This document shows positions 42,902 to 51,494 of a DNA stretch of 52,914 nt, in pieces. The DNA is from an uncultured Bacilli bacterium. GTDB taxonomy: Bacteria; Bacillota_I; Bacilli_A; RFN20; CAG-631. The translations under genes were made by a program, and so were the position numbers. Location of the stretch: assembly GCA_947599835.1 (NCBI GenBank), contig CANQFQ010000011.1:1-52914 (forward strand). Direction: 5' to 3'. How positions within the stretch are numbered: the stretch's first letter is position 1; each line of letters begins with the position of its first letter. Below the pieces are notes generated by a model. It had not been told where the DNA came from, ran no database searches, and saw only the letters and a program-made list of their open reading frames with translations.

Positions 42902-44800
42902 TTATTTAATTCTTGTAGATAAAATACGTAAAGAATTTAAAATAGCTAATAAACAAACCCCAACATCAGATAAAATTGCAATCCACATTGGAGCATACCC
43001 TACCGCGCCTAAAATCAATACAATGAATTTAATGGATAAGGCAAAAATAATATTTTCCTTAGCAATCAATAAAGTTTTTTTAGCGATTTGATGGCCCTTA
43101 CTTAATTTAACTAAAGAATCATCCATAAGAACTAAATCCGCACTTTCTATGGCCAAATCGGCTCCTAATCCACCCATTGCAATTCCTACATCACTTTCCA
43201 TTAAGCAAGCGGCATCATTAATTCCATCTCCAACATAGGCAACGGGTTGTCCTGTTTCTTTTTGAATTTTATGAATGACATTGACTTTATCTTCTGGCAG
43301 CATTTGATAATAATAATTTGCCATTGATAGTTGTTGTGCGATGTTTTCTACGACTTCTTTTTTATCGCCACTAATCAAATAGGTATTTAATTTTTCCTTT
43401 TTCATCAACACCGATAGTGTATCTTTTGCCTCTTCTTTTAATGTATCTGCTAAAACTACATAACCTAAATATTGACTATCATAGGCAACATAAATAATTG
43501 TTCCGTTTTGCTTTGTTTTTGGTAAAGCAATATGATATTTTTTTAAATGTTTTTCATTCCCAATAACAATTTTTTTATTTTGATAAGTCGCGGTAATCCC
43601 ATAACCTGGAATATCTAAAACATTTTCAATTACCCATTTTTCTTTTACTTGATTTTGATAAAATTTAACGATAGATTGGGCAATTGGATGATCAAATTGA
43701 GATTCTACTTGATATAATAAATGGACAAATAAATTCAAATTTACGCTATTTTGTTCTACAATGGTAAAGTTTCCTTTAGTCAATGTTCCCGTTTTATCAA
43801 AAGCAATGCCTTTGACCTTTGCAAAACTTTCAATCGCTTGACTAGATTTTGCAAGAATTCCTTCTTTAGCACATTTGCCAATACCCGCAAAAAAAGATAA
43901 TGGGATAGAAATAACTAAAGCACAAGGACAAGAAATAATCATAAATGTTAAGGCGCGATGCAAATAAGTCGTAAAATATTGTTGAAATCCTAAAAATAAA
44001 GGAATTACAAAAGCTACGATGAAAGCTAAGAAAATAACAATTGGTGTATATATCTTAGAAAATTTAGTAATAAATTTTTCGCTTTTTGCCTTATTTTTAC
44101 TTGCATTTTTTATCATTTCTTGCATTTTATAAGTTGTAGATTCATGATATTTTTTTAAAGTTTTAATGTAAAGAGCACTATTAATATTTAAACTACCACT
44201 TAGTACTTCATCGCCTTCAGCAACTTCATAAGGAATACTTTCACCGGTTAATTGAGCCATATTTAGTCGACTCTTGCCATGAACAATCACGCCATCAACA
44301 GGAATTTTATTTCCTGGTTTAACTAAAAGAAGATCATTGACTTCTATTTTTTCAATTTCGACTTTTTCCTCTTTTTGATTGACGACTTTGATTGCAAATT
44401 CATCCTTGATTTCAAATAACTCTAAAATGGAATCTTTGGATTTATCAACGGCCAAATCTTGAAAAAATTCACCGATTTGATAAAGTACCATGACAGCAAC
44501 AGCTTCAGGAAATTCTTTAATTACTAAGGCCAAAATCGTGGCTAATGACATTAAAAAATTTTCATCAAAGAATTCTTTCTTTAAAATGTTTCTAACCGCA
44601 TGGTATAACACATCATAACCTACCCATAAATAGGCTAAAATATTTAAAACGTATTGCCATATTAATTTTTCAAATATAGGAAGGAAACTTAATCCACAAA
44701 ATAAAATGGCTAGAGCCACTCTAACAAATAAAAAAATCGTGGTTAATTTTCTGTTTTCCTTGTGTTCTGTATGACAATGTTCGTGTTCACAACAACTCAT
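42902..44800 (-). CDS. Heavy-metal P-type ATPase, Zn/Cd/Co efflux type
   Basis: The 632-residue P1B ATPase exports metal at the cost of ATP. It has the TGES motif (about 185-188), the metal site CPC (Cys291, Cys293), the phosphorylated Asp335 in DKTGTLTKG and GDGINDA near 540. It lacks an N-terminal HMA domain; instead a short Cys/His-rich tail (SCCEHEHCHTEH) may bind metal. It follows an ArsR-family gene by 11 bases, so the two form a resistance operon with a SmtB-type operator. CPC together with a SmtB/CzrA-like regulator favours zinc, cadmium or cobalt over copper. Confidence 0.93.
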   Translation of the reverse strand: MSCCEHEHCHTEHKENRKLTTIFLFVRVALAILFCGLSFLPIFEKLIWQYVLNILAYLWVGYDVLYHAVRNILKKEFFDENFLMSLATILALVIKEFPEAVAVMVLYQIGEFFQDLAVDKSKDSILELFEIKDEFAIKVVNQKEEKVEIEKIEVNDLLLVKPGNKIPVDGVIVHGKSRLNMAQLTGESIPYEVAEGDEVLSGSLNINSALYIKTLKKYHESTTYKMQEMIKNASKNKAKSEKFITKFSKIYTPIVIFLAFIVAFVIPLFLGFQQYFTTYLHRALTFMIISCPCALVISIPLSFFAGIGKCAKEGILAKSSQAIESFAKVKGIAFDKTGTLTKGNFTIVEQNSVNLNLFVHLLYQVESQFDHPIAQSIVKFYQNQVKEKWVIENVLDIPGYGITATYQNKKIVIGNEKHLKKYHIALPKTKQNGTIIYVAYDSQYLGYVVLADTLKEEAKDTLSVLMKKEKLNTYLISGDKKEVVENIAQQLSMANYYYQMLPEDKVNVIHKIQKETGQPVAYVGDGINDAACLMESDVGIAMGGLGADLAIESADLVLMDDSLVKLSKGHQIAKKTLLIAKENIIFALSIKFIVLILGAVGYAPMWIAILSDVGVCLLAILNSLRILSTRIK

Positions 44801-44811
44801 ATGCTCACCAC

Positions 44812-45156
44812 CTATTCATTTATATGTTCATAGGCCGTAGCAATTAGAATAGAAACATGATAATCAGCTAAACTATAAGTTACATTTTTGCCTATTTTAC
44901 GATATTTCACTAATTGCAGTTTTTTGAGTACAGACAATTGATGTGAAATGGCCGAATGAGTCATTTCTAGGCATAAAGCAATATCGCATACATTCATTTC
45001 TTGATTTAATAAAAGATACATAATTCTAAGTCTTGTTGAATCTCCAAAAGTTTTATACAACTCTGCCATAGCATTGAAGGTATCGATACTTGGTAAATCA
45101 TTGGCCAAACTTGAATTTAAAATATCCGTTTGACTTGTACAAATATGTTTTTTCAT
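44812..45156 (-). CDS. ArsR/SmtB-family metal-sensing repressor
   Basis: The start at 45154-45156 follows AGAAAGGATG, giving MKKHICTSQ and 114 residues; longer frames would begin before the promoter/operator. The winged helix region is FGDSTRLRIMYLLL to HSAISHQLSVLKKLQLV. The C-terminal helix has DYHVSILIATAYEHINE, which is the alpha-5 metal site DxH-x10-HxxE of SmtB. The N-terminal site (VCDIA) keeps only one Cys of the ELCVCD motif. It should therefore sense zinc or cobalt and repress itself and the ATPase gene when metal is low. Confidence 0.93.
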   Translation of the reverse strand: MKKHICTSQTDILNSSLANDLPSIDTFNAMAELYKTFGDSTRLRIMYLLLNQEMNVCDIALCLEMTHSAISHQLSVLKKLQLVKYRKIGKNVTYSLADYHVSILIATAYEHINE

Positions 45157-45180
45157 TGAATCATCCTTTCTGCAAACATG

Positions 45181-45194
45181 TGAACATTTGTTCA
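45181..45194. promoter_or_regulatory. SmtB/CzrA-type operator
   Basis: TGAACATTTGTTCA is a perfect inverted repeat of the kind bound by SmtB/CzrA repressors (TGAACA-N2-TGTTCA). It sits just downstream of the -10 of the regulator promoter, where it would block transcription. Confidence 0.9.
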
Positions 45195-45199
45195 TATAT

Positions 45200-45228
45200 A
45201 GTATATGATACCATTCTCTTTTTGTCAA
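45200..45228 (-). promoter_or_regulatory. Promoter of the metal efflux operon
   Basis: TTGACA (45223-45228, minus strand) and TATACT (45200-45205) are 17 bases apart, with the operator directly downstream. Confidence 0.88.
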
Positions 45229-45254
45229 CTCTAATTGAATGTGCGAATTCCTAA

Positions 45255-45283
45255 TTGATATTTTTTTAATTTTGACATATATT
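45255..45283 (+). promoter_or_regulatory. Promoter of the 110-residue membrane protein gene
   Basis: TTGATA (45255-45260) and TATATT (45278-45283) are 17 bases apart, about 35 bases before the start codon. A TTGACA lies inside the spacer but has no properly spaced -10. Confidence 0.55.
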
Positions 45284-45318
45284 AAATATATAAAATAACA
45301 ATAAAGAAGAGGTAATCT

Positions 45319-45651
45319 ATGAAAAAAAATAAAACATCAATCATTGGCTTAAGTATTTTTCTTGCAATATGCACCCTATTAATGATTATCACAGCTGTCT
45401 TTTTTAGTAATATTTTAGATACGATTTATAGAGGAAAAGACCTGGAAGGTATTGCCTTATTCTTTACTTTTCCTATTTTTTTAATTTCTCTAGCTGTTTC
45501 TTCTGTAATGACGCTCATCGATTTAATCCTTGCTATTATTTTTTATAAATTAAGAAATTTGAATCGAACTTTCTTTATCGTGAATACCATCGTGAGTGGT
45601 TGTTATCTTTTATTCTACATCGGATCTTTGATTTTTTTGATTGCAAGATAA
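45319..45651 (+). CDS. Small membrane protein of unknown function
   Basis: The 110-residue protein has three hydrophobic segments (about 9-30, 45-72 and 86-108). GAGGTAAT precedes the start. It is transcribed away from the metal-efflux operon. No family recognised. Confidence 0.65.
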   Translation: MKKNKTSIIGLSIFLAICTLLMIITAVFFSNILDTIYRGKDLEGIALFFTFPIFLISLAVSSVMTLIDLILAIIFYKLRNLNRTFFIVNTIVSGCYLLFYIGSLIFLIAR

Positions 45652-45663
45652 AGTGAATCATAA

Positions 45664-45735
45664 AAAAAAGGACATTGACATGTAATCCTCTCAATCGAAT
45701 TGAGAAAATGATTTCATAGTCTTTGTCCTTTTTTA
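45664..45735. terminator. Bidirectional terminator, branched hairpin
   Basis: AAAAAGGACA and TGTCCTTTTT (about 45664-45674 and 45724-45733) pair at the base. An inner perfect hairpin TCTCAAT-CGA-ATTGAGA lies inside. T runs stand on both strands between convergent genes. Confidence 0.75.
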
Positions 45736-45745
45736 TTTTCTTTTT

Positions 45746-46930
45746 TTATCTACCAAACATCACTTTTTCACTTTTAAACATTAAAGTGACTAAATAAATA
45801 ATGATAGAAGCATAAACGAAATTACTCAAAATCGTAATTAAAATCGGAAGTACATGGATATTAAAGGTAAAAACATCCCGCATAGCAATCAAACTGTTAA
45901 ATATAGGAATAAAGTAAAGCGCTACATGATGGGACTCATTTTGTTCTGTAAACATTGAAAAAATCCCGACAACCATAATTAAAATCATAAATGGGGCAAT
46001 CAACGTCGTCGCTTCCTTTACCGATCTAGCATACGATGAAATAATACTGATGATTCCTATTAAAACAAGTAATGTAGAAATAATAATGAACAACAAAAGT
46101 AAATAATCTTTCAATTGATAAGAAATTTCAATTTCCATTGTGGTTGCTGTATCTACCATCATTTGATTCATCATCGATGGTAGTGCAGCAATCGTCCCTA
46201 GAAAGCTGCTTAAAGCACATAAAACAGCAATGATACTTAGACTTAGTACTTTTCCAATGGCAATTTCACTTCTTTTAATCGGTGTCACTAACAATGTTGC
46301 CATGGTTCCTCTTTCCTTTTCACCGGCAATGGATTCCGGAGCCACTGAAATACAACTACTAAACATTAAAGCAATAATTAAAAATGGTAAAATCATACCG
46401 AATATAGAACCCATCACCTCTTCATTGGAAGCCACATCGTATTGAATATCACTATGCAAATTCGTATGAAAAAGGGATTGATGTTGTAAACTATCTAATA
46501 AAGTATTAATGGTCGTATACGCACTCATTGAAATTGAATTACTCGAATTATAATAAATTGAGATTTCAGGCAATTCTTCTTGACCGATATTTTCATCAAA
46601 ATTCGGGCTAAATTCCATGATAATGTCAATTTTTTTGTTTTCTAATTGATCAAACAGCGCATCCAATTTTTTAGGATCGTTGATTTCACTTTTAAGTTCT
46701 AAATTTGGAATTTCTTCCATTTTACTTCTAATCATCGAAGATTCATCAATTAAATATACGATTGCGGTTTTATTATTTTCTTGAGTGATTTGCTTAGAAA
46801 TGGAAGAACCTAAGATACTATATAAAATAAAAATGAGTAATCCTGGAAGAATTAATACGGAAAATACCATTCTTCGGTCTTTAAAAAAACGAGCAAACTC
46901 TTTTTTCATTATGGTAAGAATATGTTTCAT
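45746..46930 (-). CDS. ABC exporter permease, NatB-like (ABC-2 type)
   Basis: The 394-residue membrane protein starts with the ABC-2 feature MKKEFARFFKDRRMVFSVLILPGLLIFI. A large outer loop follows (about 45-170), then five or six membrane segments (from IFGMILPFLIIALMFSSCI). The stretch SIAGEKERGTMATLLVTPIKRSEIAIGKVL is the conserved cytosolic signature. Related NatAB systems export sodium; others export antibiotics or peptides. Its start overlaps the end of the ATPase gene by four bases. Confidence 0.88.
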   Translation of the reverse strand: MKHILTIMKKEFARFFKDRRMVFSVLILPGLLIFILYSILGSSISKQITQENNKTAIVYLIDESSMIRSKMEEIPNLELKSEINDPKKLDALFDQLENKKIDIIMEFSPNFDENIGQEELPEISIYYNSSNSISMSAYTTINTLLDSLQHQSLFHTNLHSDIQYDVASNEEVMGSIFGMILPFLIIALMFSSCISVAPESIAGEKERGTMATLLVTPIKRSEIAIGKVLSLSIIAVLCALSSFLGTIAALPSMMNQMMVDTATTMEIEISYQLKDYLLLLFIIISTLLVLIGIISIISSYARSVKEATTLIAPFMILIMVVGIFSMFTEQNESHHVALYFIPIFNSLIAMRDVFTFNIHVLPILITILSNFVYASIIIYLVTLMFKSEKVMFGR

Positions 46931-47706
46931 AACACTTTTCCCTCCATTTCTTTTTGATAAATATCAAAGAAAACATCTTCTAAAGATTTTTCACTAGTTA
47001 AATCTTTTAAGGGTTGTGATAGAATCATTTTTCCATTAATAAGAATGCCGACACGATCGCATATTTTTTCAACCAAACTAAAAATATGTGTAGAAATCAA
47101 AATGGTTTTTCCTTCTTGTTTTAACTCTTTTAAAAAATCAGTCACCATTTTTGCGGTTAAAACATCTAACCCATTTGTGGGTTCATCAAAAACGATAATA
47201 TCTGGATCATGCACAAGAGAGATCACTAAAGATACTTTTTGTCTCATTCCTGTCGATAAATTTTCAACTTTAACTTCTGCAAATTGATCAATGCCAAATT
47301 TTTTAAATAACATTTCTTTTCTTTGCTTTGCCATTTGTGGATCAACATCATGCAACGATGAAAAGAAATCATAAAGATAATTAGGTGTAAAAAAACTTTC
47401 CAACTTCAATTCACTTGTCAAAAAACCAATACAATGTCTGACTTTTGTTGCTTCTTTGCAAATATTATAACCATGCACAAAAACTTCACCTACATCTGGT
47501 TTTATTAATGTGGAAATAATTCTTAGCGTTGTCGTTTTTCCCGCACCATTTGGGCCTAATAAGCCATAAATTTCACCTTGATAAAGTTCAAAAGATAAAT
47601 CATCGACGGCCACTTTTACAGTTTCTTTCGTAGCCTCTAATTTTTGTTGTTTTTTAGAAAGTTTAAAAGTCTTTTTAAGATTTTTTGCCTCTAAGACAAT
47701 TTCCAT
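46927..47706 (-). CDS. ABC transporter ATP-binding protein, NatA-like
   Basis: The start at 47704-47706 follows AAAGGAAG; an ATG seven codons earlier precedes that site. The 259-residue protein has Walker A GPNGAGKTT (51-59), signature LSTGMRQK, Walker B IIVFDEPTNGLD and the H-loop ISTHIF. It energises the NatB-like permease encoded next. A run of eight G in its promoter may vary its expression. Confidence 0.92.
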   Translation of the reverse strand: MEIVLEAKNLKKTFKLSKKQQKLEATKETVKVAVDDLSFELYQGEIYGLLGPNGAGKTTTLRIISTLIKPDVGEVFVHGYNICKEATKVRHCIGFLTSELKLESFFTPNYLYDFFSSLHDVDPQMAKQRKEMLFKKFGIDQFAEVKVENLSTGMRQKVSLVISLVHDPDIIVFDEPTNGLDVLTAKMVTDFLKELKQEGKTILISTHIFSLVEKICDRVGILINGKMILSQPLKDLTSEKSLEDVFFDIYQKEMEGKVL

Positions 47707-47729
47707 ATGGCCACTTCCTTTCATCATTA

Positions 47730-47755
47730 ATTATAACCCCCCCCGATAAAATCAA
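47730..47755 (-). promoter_or_regulatory. natAB promoter with G8 tract in the spacer
   Basis: On the minus strand TTGATT (47750-47755) and TATAAT (47730-47735) are 14 bases apart. Eight of the spacer bases are a G run (47737-47744). Three more G would give the optimal 17. The hexamers and tract are seen; slippage control is inferred. Confidence 0.6.
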
Positions 47756-47793
47756 GTTAAAATATAGAACATGATCTTTATTCTATTTTCAAC

Positions 47794-47822
47794 AAAAAGA
47801 GCATATTCATAAAACATGCTCT
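47794..47822 (-). terminator. Terminator of the GH26-like gene
   Basis: On the minus strand AGAGCAT pairs with ATGCTCT (47798-47822), followed by TTTTG. Confidence 0.85.
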
Positions 47823-47833
47823 AATACTTATCT

Positions 47834-49831
47834 TTACGCATTTTCCTTTAGCAACTTATTTTGCTGCAAGCCTTGTTTCATCGCTTCTAATGTGGATGTC
47901 AAACTTTCATCTAATTTCAAAAAGTTGTAGGAATAGGATTTCGTTTGCGAAGGATTGCTTTCATCAGGTAAACTAACGACATCATTACAACTAAACCAAA
48001 CCGCTGCTTTGATATTTTTAACAAATGGGAAACTATCTTTATCGGTTGCATTAAAGTAACGAAACATTTCATTTACCCAAGCTGTTTGTTTATCTTGGTT
48101 TCTTCCGGCTTCTGTTTTTTCATATTGGTCCTTATCATAATTGAATTGATATTCACCACCAGCTCCTGCTGCAAATTCCGAAATGATGGCTGGAAAATTA
48201 TCAAAATAAGGACTATTTTTTGCAAATAAAGTTTGATAATGATCTTCAAAAGAACGATAGTTTTGTTTATCATTTCCCATTTCATAACTCGTAAGTCCTA
48301 ATAATTGAACATACTCACTGCCTGGCATATAGTTTAAATAATCGCCCCAATTGCTATATGGGCAAGAAACTGCAATCGGATTAAAAATCCATATCGCATT
48401 ATCTACGCCTACTTCTTCAAAAATATTATATAAATGAATCCAAGTTTGAATAAAAATGTCAGGATCCATTAAGGTTATCATGCCACAATAACTTGTCCAG
48501 TCAGTATTCATTTCATTATTTAATCTAAATAAAACTGGCTTTTGGTATTCTTTGATGTTTTGTGCTAACATTCTAAAATGATTATCATAAACACCTCTCA
48601 AAATATCAAACATTGGTGTATAACCTTCCAAATCCGTATTATTGTGTAAGGTAAATTGATAAGTAAATTGCAATACTGGTTTACCATCAAAGCCATTTCC
48701 ATTAGCCATGGCCTTGGCCATTCTTTTTGGAAAATAGTGGAATGGCATTTTACTAGTATCATTATTTTGATTATCATTTTGCCAACCAATATGCATGTAG
48801 GTCGGTAAAATATCATATTTATAATCGAACGCTTCTTCTAATCGTTTTTTTTCAGCAAGAATTCTTTGACCTTGATTTTCATATTCACTACTAGAAACCG
48901 TATCACTTGGCATACTATAAGAAAAGAATCCCCAATCCACATAGCTTTGATTTTGAAGTTTTTCATAATAAGCCTTCGTTTCACTATTCCAATGGGTTGG
49001 AATCTTTAAATCATAAGCTTGTTGAATATTTTTTAAAACACCTTGTCGCGTTAACACTTTAAAGGAATTCATCACCATATCGATTTGAGTTGTTTCACGG
49101 ACTTTGGATTTTAAAACAAAAAAGTAATAACGAATATAATCATCCTTTGGACGTAAAATACGAAGATGGTAATAAGGATATTCAATCTTAGAAGCTTCTT
49201 GAATTTCAATATCCCAACCATACATATCATACAATCCTCGATAATTTGCCTCATGAACTGGAATTTGAATATAAGCTAATTTATTCACTAAAATAAAATC
49301 GGGACTATTAATAAAACGTTGTATCCATTCTGTCAAATAGGTTTCCCACCCATGCGGTGTTCCTTTCGGAGTTTCAGTTGTATTACCATAAGGATTTTGA
49401 TCTTCATAAGTGACCGTTAAAATGCCATCATCCATCAAATATTTTGTTCTTAATTTAGATAAACTAGCATCAACTGTCATCTCCGTTGTAGGAAATGAAA
49501 ATGTATAACCATCAGCCATGCTCACAACACGTGCATTACTTTGATTATAAAAAACATGTTTAACATCTTTGGTAAATAATAATTCTGGTGTTGTAATCAA
49601 AACATTATCGATATAAGTATTCATCTTTTTAACATCTTCTTTGGACCCGAAACCTGTTGAATTATCTGCATAAGTATCTAACCAATAAGAATCGATTAAT
49701 TCTTGATAATTAATTTTGTTTGAACTACTTGTTTTGTTGTCACTAGACTTTTTCGTCGTTTGATTACAACCACTAAGACCCCCGCCTAAAGCCATGAGCA
49801 CAGCGGCACCACATAATAAGTTTTTATTCAT
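47834..49831 (-). CDS. Lipoprotein glycoside hydrolase, GH26-like
   Basis: The 665-residue protein has a lipoprotein signal with lipobox LSGC (Cys22) and a Ser/Lys-rich linker. An N-terminal region (about 45-300) of unknown fold follows. The C-terminal half looks like a TIM barrel. FRLNNEMNTDWTSYCG carries a likely acid/base Glu and AIISEFAAGAGGE a likely nucleophile Glu, spaced as in family GH26 (beta-mannanases and relatives). It would act on polysaccharide at the cell surface. The family is assigned from motifs only. AAAAGGAATG precedes the start. It is a single gene without other carbohydrate genes nearby. Confidence 0.72.
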   Translation of the reverse strand: MNKNLLCGAAVLMALGGGLSGCNQTTKKSSDNKTSSSNKINYQELIDSYWLDTYADNSTGFGSKEDVKKMNTYIDNVLITTPELLFTKDVKHVFYNQSNARVVSMADGYTFSFPTTEMTVDASLSKLRTKYLMDDGILTVTYEDQNPYGNTTETPKGTPHGWETYLTEWIQRFINSPDFILVNKLAYIQIPVHEANYRGLYDMYGWDIEIQEASKIEYPYYHLRILRPKDDYIRYYFFVLKSKVRETTQIDMVMNSFKVLTRQGVLKNIQQAYDLKIPTHWNSETKAYYEKLQNQSYVDWGFFSYSMPSDTVSSSEYENQGQRILAEKKRLEEAFDYKYDILPTYMHIGWQNDNQNNDTSKMPFHYFPKRMAKAMANGNGFDGKPVLQFTYQFTLHNNTDLEGYTPMFDILRGVYDNHFRMLAQNIKEYQKPVLFRLNNEMNTDWTSYCGMITLMDPDIFIQTWIHLYNIFEEVGVDNAIWIFNPIAVSCPYSNWGDYLNYMPGSEYVQLLGLTSYEMGNDKQNYRSFEDHYQTLFAKNSPYFDNFPAIISEFAAGAGGEYQFNYDKDQYEKTEAGRNQDKQTAWVNEMFRYFNATDKDSFPFVKNIKAAVWFSCNDVVSLPDESNPSQTKSYSYNFLKLDESLTSTLEAMKQGLQQNKLLKENA

Positions 49832-49996
49832 GATTTCTCATTCCTTTTCAATCGTCTTTGTAAACATTTTACCATATTTCTTTTATTAAATAAATGCTTA
49901 TAATATTTTTTTTATTTTTTTATAATTAAGGGGTATTTTGTGCCAAACAAAAATGTTGTTCAAGTTTTTAAAATTAGCATTGGAGGATGATAAAAA

Positions 49997-51466
49997 ATGG
50001 AAGGTCTTGCTTTTGATAATCTTAAATATATTGAAATTCAAGCAAAAGAAATTCAAAAAAGAATCAGTCAATTTGATAATAAACTTTATCTTGAAGTGGG
50101 CGGTAAATTATTTGACGATTACCATGCTTCGCGTGTTTTACCGGGATTTCTTGCCAATGCAAAAATCACCATGTTACAACAATTAAAAGAACAAACCGAA
50201 TTTATTATTGTGGCAAATGCCAATGATATCCAATCCAATAAAATACGCAATGATACCGCTATTACTTATGAAAACGAAGTGCTGCGTTTAATTGAATCTT
50301 TTAACGAAATTGGCCTTACAAACGGAAGTATTTTGATTACCCAATATGATAATCAATCCAATGCACATAGTTTTATGATTAAACTTAAAAATATGGGCCA
50401 TAAAGTTTATAAATCTTATTATATTGAGGGATATCCTTTACATATTGATTTTGTTTTAAGCGATGAAGGGTTTGGCAAAAATGAATATGTTAAAACAACG
50501 AAACCTTTAGTAATTGTCACTGCTCCAGGTCCTGGAAGTGGCAAAATGGCCGCTTGTTTATCCCAACTTTATCATGAATATAAAAGAGGAATTAAAGCCG
50601 GTTATGCTAAATTTGAAACTTTTCCGATTTGGAATATTCCCCTACAACATCCTGTAAATCTCGCTTATGAAGCAGCAACCGCCGATTTAAATGATATCAA
50701 TATGCTCGATCCTTATCATTTAAGTGCCTATAATAAAGTCGCCGTAAATTACAATCGTGATATTGAAGTTTTTCCCGTTTTAAAAGTGATGTTTGAACGC
50801 ATCTATGGAACGAGTCCTTATCAATCTCCCACGGATATGGGGGTAAATATGGCCGGTTATTGCATTATCAATGAAGAAGTGGCCACTGAGGCTTGTAAAC
50901 AAGAAATTATTCGTCGTTATTTAGATAGTATTGTTAAAAATAAATTGGGAAAATTTCCGGATAGTGCTGTCGATAAAACCTACGCTATTATGAATCAAAT
51001 TCATGCTTTGTTAGAGGATCGACCTTGCGTTAAAGCATGTCTCGAAAAACATCAAAAAGAAAATGTAACGACTATGGCAATTCAACTAAACGATGGTACG
51101 ATAATTACAGGAAAAAGTTCTAAACTCTTAAGAGCACCTGCTGCAGCTTTAATCAATGCATTGAAATATTTAGCGGGAATTTCAGAAGATTTATTGATTT
51201 TATCCCCTTCAGTTTTAGATCCTATTATTCACTTAAAATTGAATCGTTTAGGACATCATAATCCTCGTTTACATGCCAATGAAGTTTTATTAATTCTAGC
51301 GGTTTCTGCAACCACCAATCCTATCGCCGAATTGGTTTTAAGACAATTAGATAAATTAGCCAATGCTCAAGCCCATGCATCTACTATTCTTCACTATGCA
51401 GATAATAATATTTACAATCGACTAAAAATTCAATTAACAACGGAACCCGGACTCGCAAAAAATTAA
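49997..51466 (+). CDS. DUF1846 (UPF0371) family protein
   Basis: The 489-residue cytosolic protein matches the DUF1846 family. GLAFDNLKYIEIQAKEIQKRI opens the family, VTAPGPGSGKMAACLSQLYHEYKRG (about 173-197) is a P-loop-like motif, and SPTDMGVNMAGYCI is at about 275-288. The fold suggests nucleotide binding, but no reaction is established. GGAGGATG lies nine bases before the start. It is a single gene; a TATAAT at 49921-49926 is a possible -10. Confidence 0.9.
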   Translation: MEGLAFDNLKYIEIQAKEIQKRISQFDNKLYLEVGGKLFDDYHASRVLPGFLANAKITMLQQLKEQTEFIIVANANDIQSNKIRNDTAITYENEVLRLIESFNEIGLTNGSILITQYDNQSNAHSFMIKLKNMGHKVYKSYYIEGYPLHIDFVLSDEGFGKNEYVKTTKPLVIVTAPGPGSGKMAACLSQLYHEYKRGIKAGYAKFETFPIWNIPLQHPVNLAYEAATADLNDINMLDPYHLSAYNKVAVNYNRDIEVFPVLKVMFERIYGTSPYQSPTDMGVNMAGYCIINEEVATEACKQEIIRRYLDSIVKNKLGKFPDSAVDKTYAIMNQIHALLEDRPCVKACLEKHQKENVTTMAIQLNDGTIITGKSSKLLRAPAAALINALKYLAGISEDLLILSPSVLDPIIHLKLNRLGHHNPRLHANEVLLILAVSATTNPIAELVLRQLDKLANAQAHASTILHYADNNIYNRLKIQLTTEPGLAKN

Positions 51467-51468
51467 AA

Positions 51469-51494
51469 AAAGAAATCAAATGATTTCTTTTTTA
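51469..51494. terminator. Bidirectional terminator between DUF1846 and MATE genes
   Basis: AAAGAAATC and GATTTCTTT (51469-51490) pair across AAAT, with A and T runs on the two sides. It serves the two convergent genes. Confidence 0.85.

Noticed and set aside
49938..50186. Short plus-strand reading frame before DUF1846
   Set aside because: It overlaps the DUF1846 gene in another frame and has no ribosome binding site, while DUF1846 has GGAGG.
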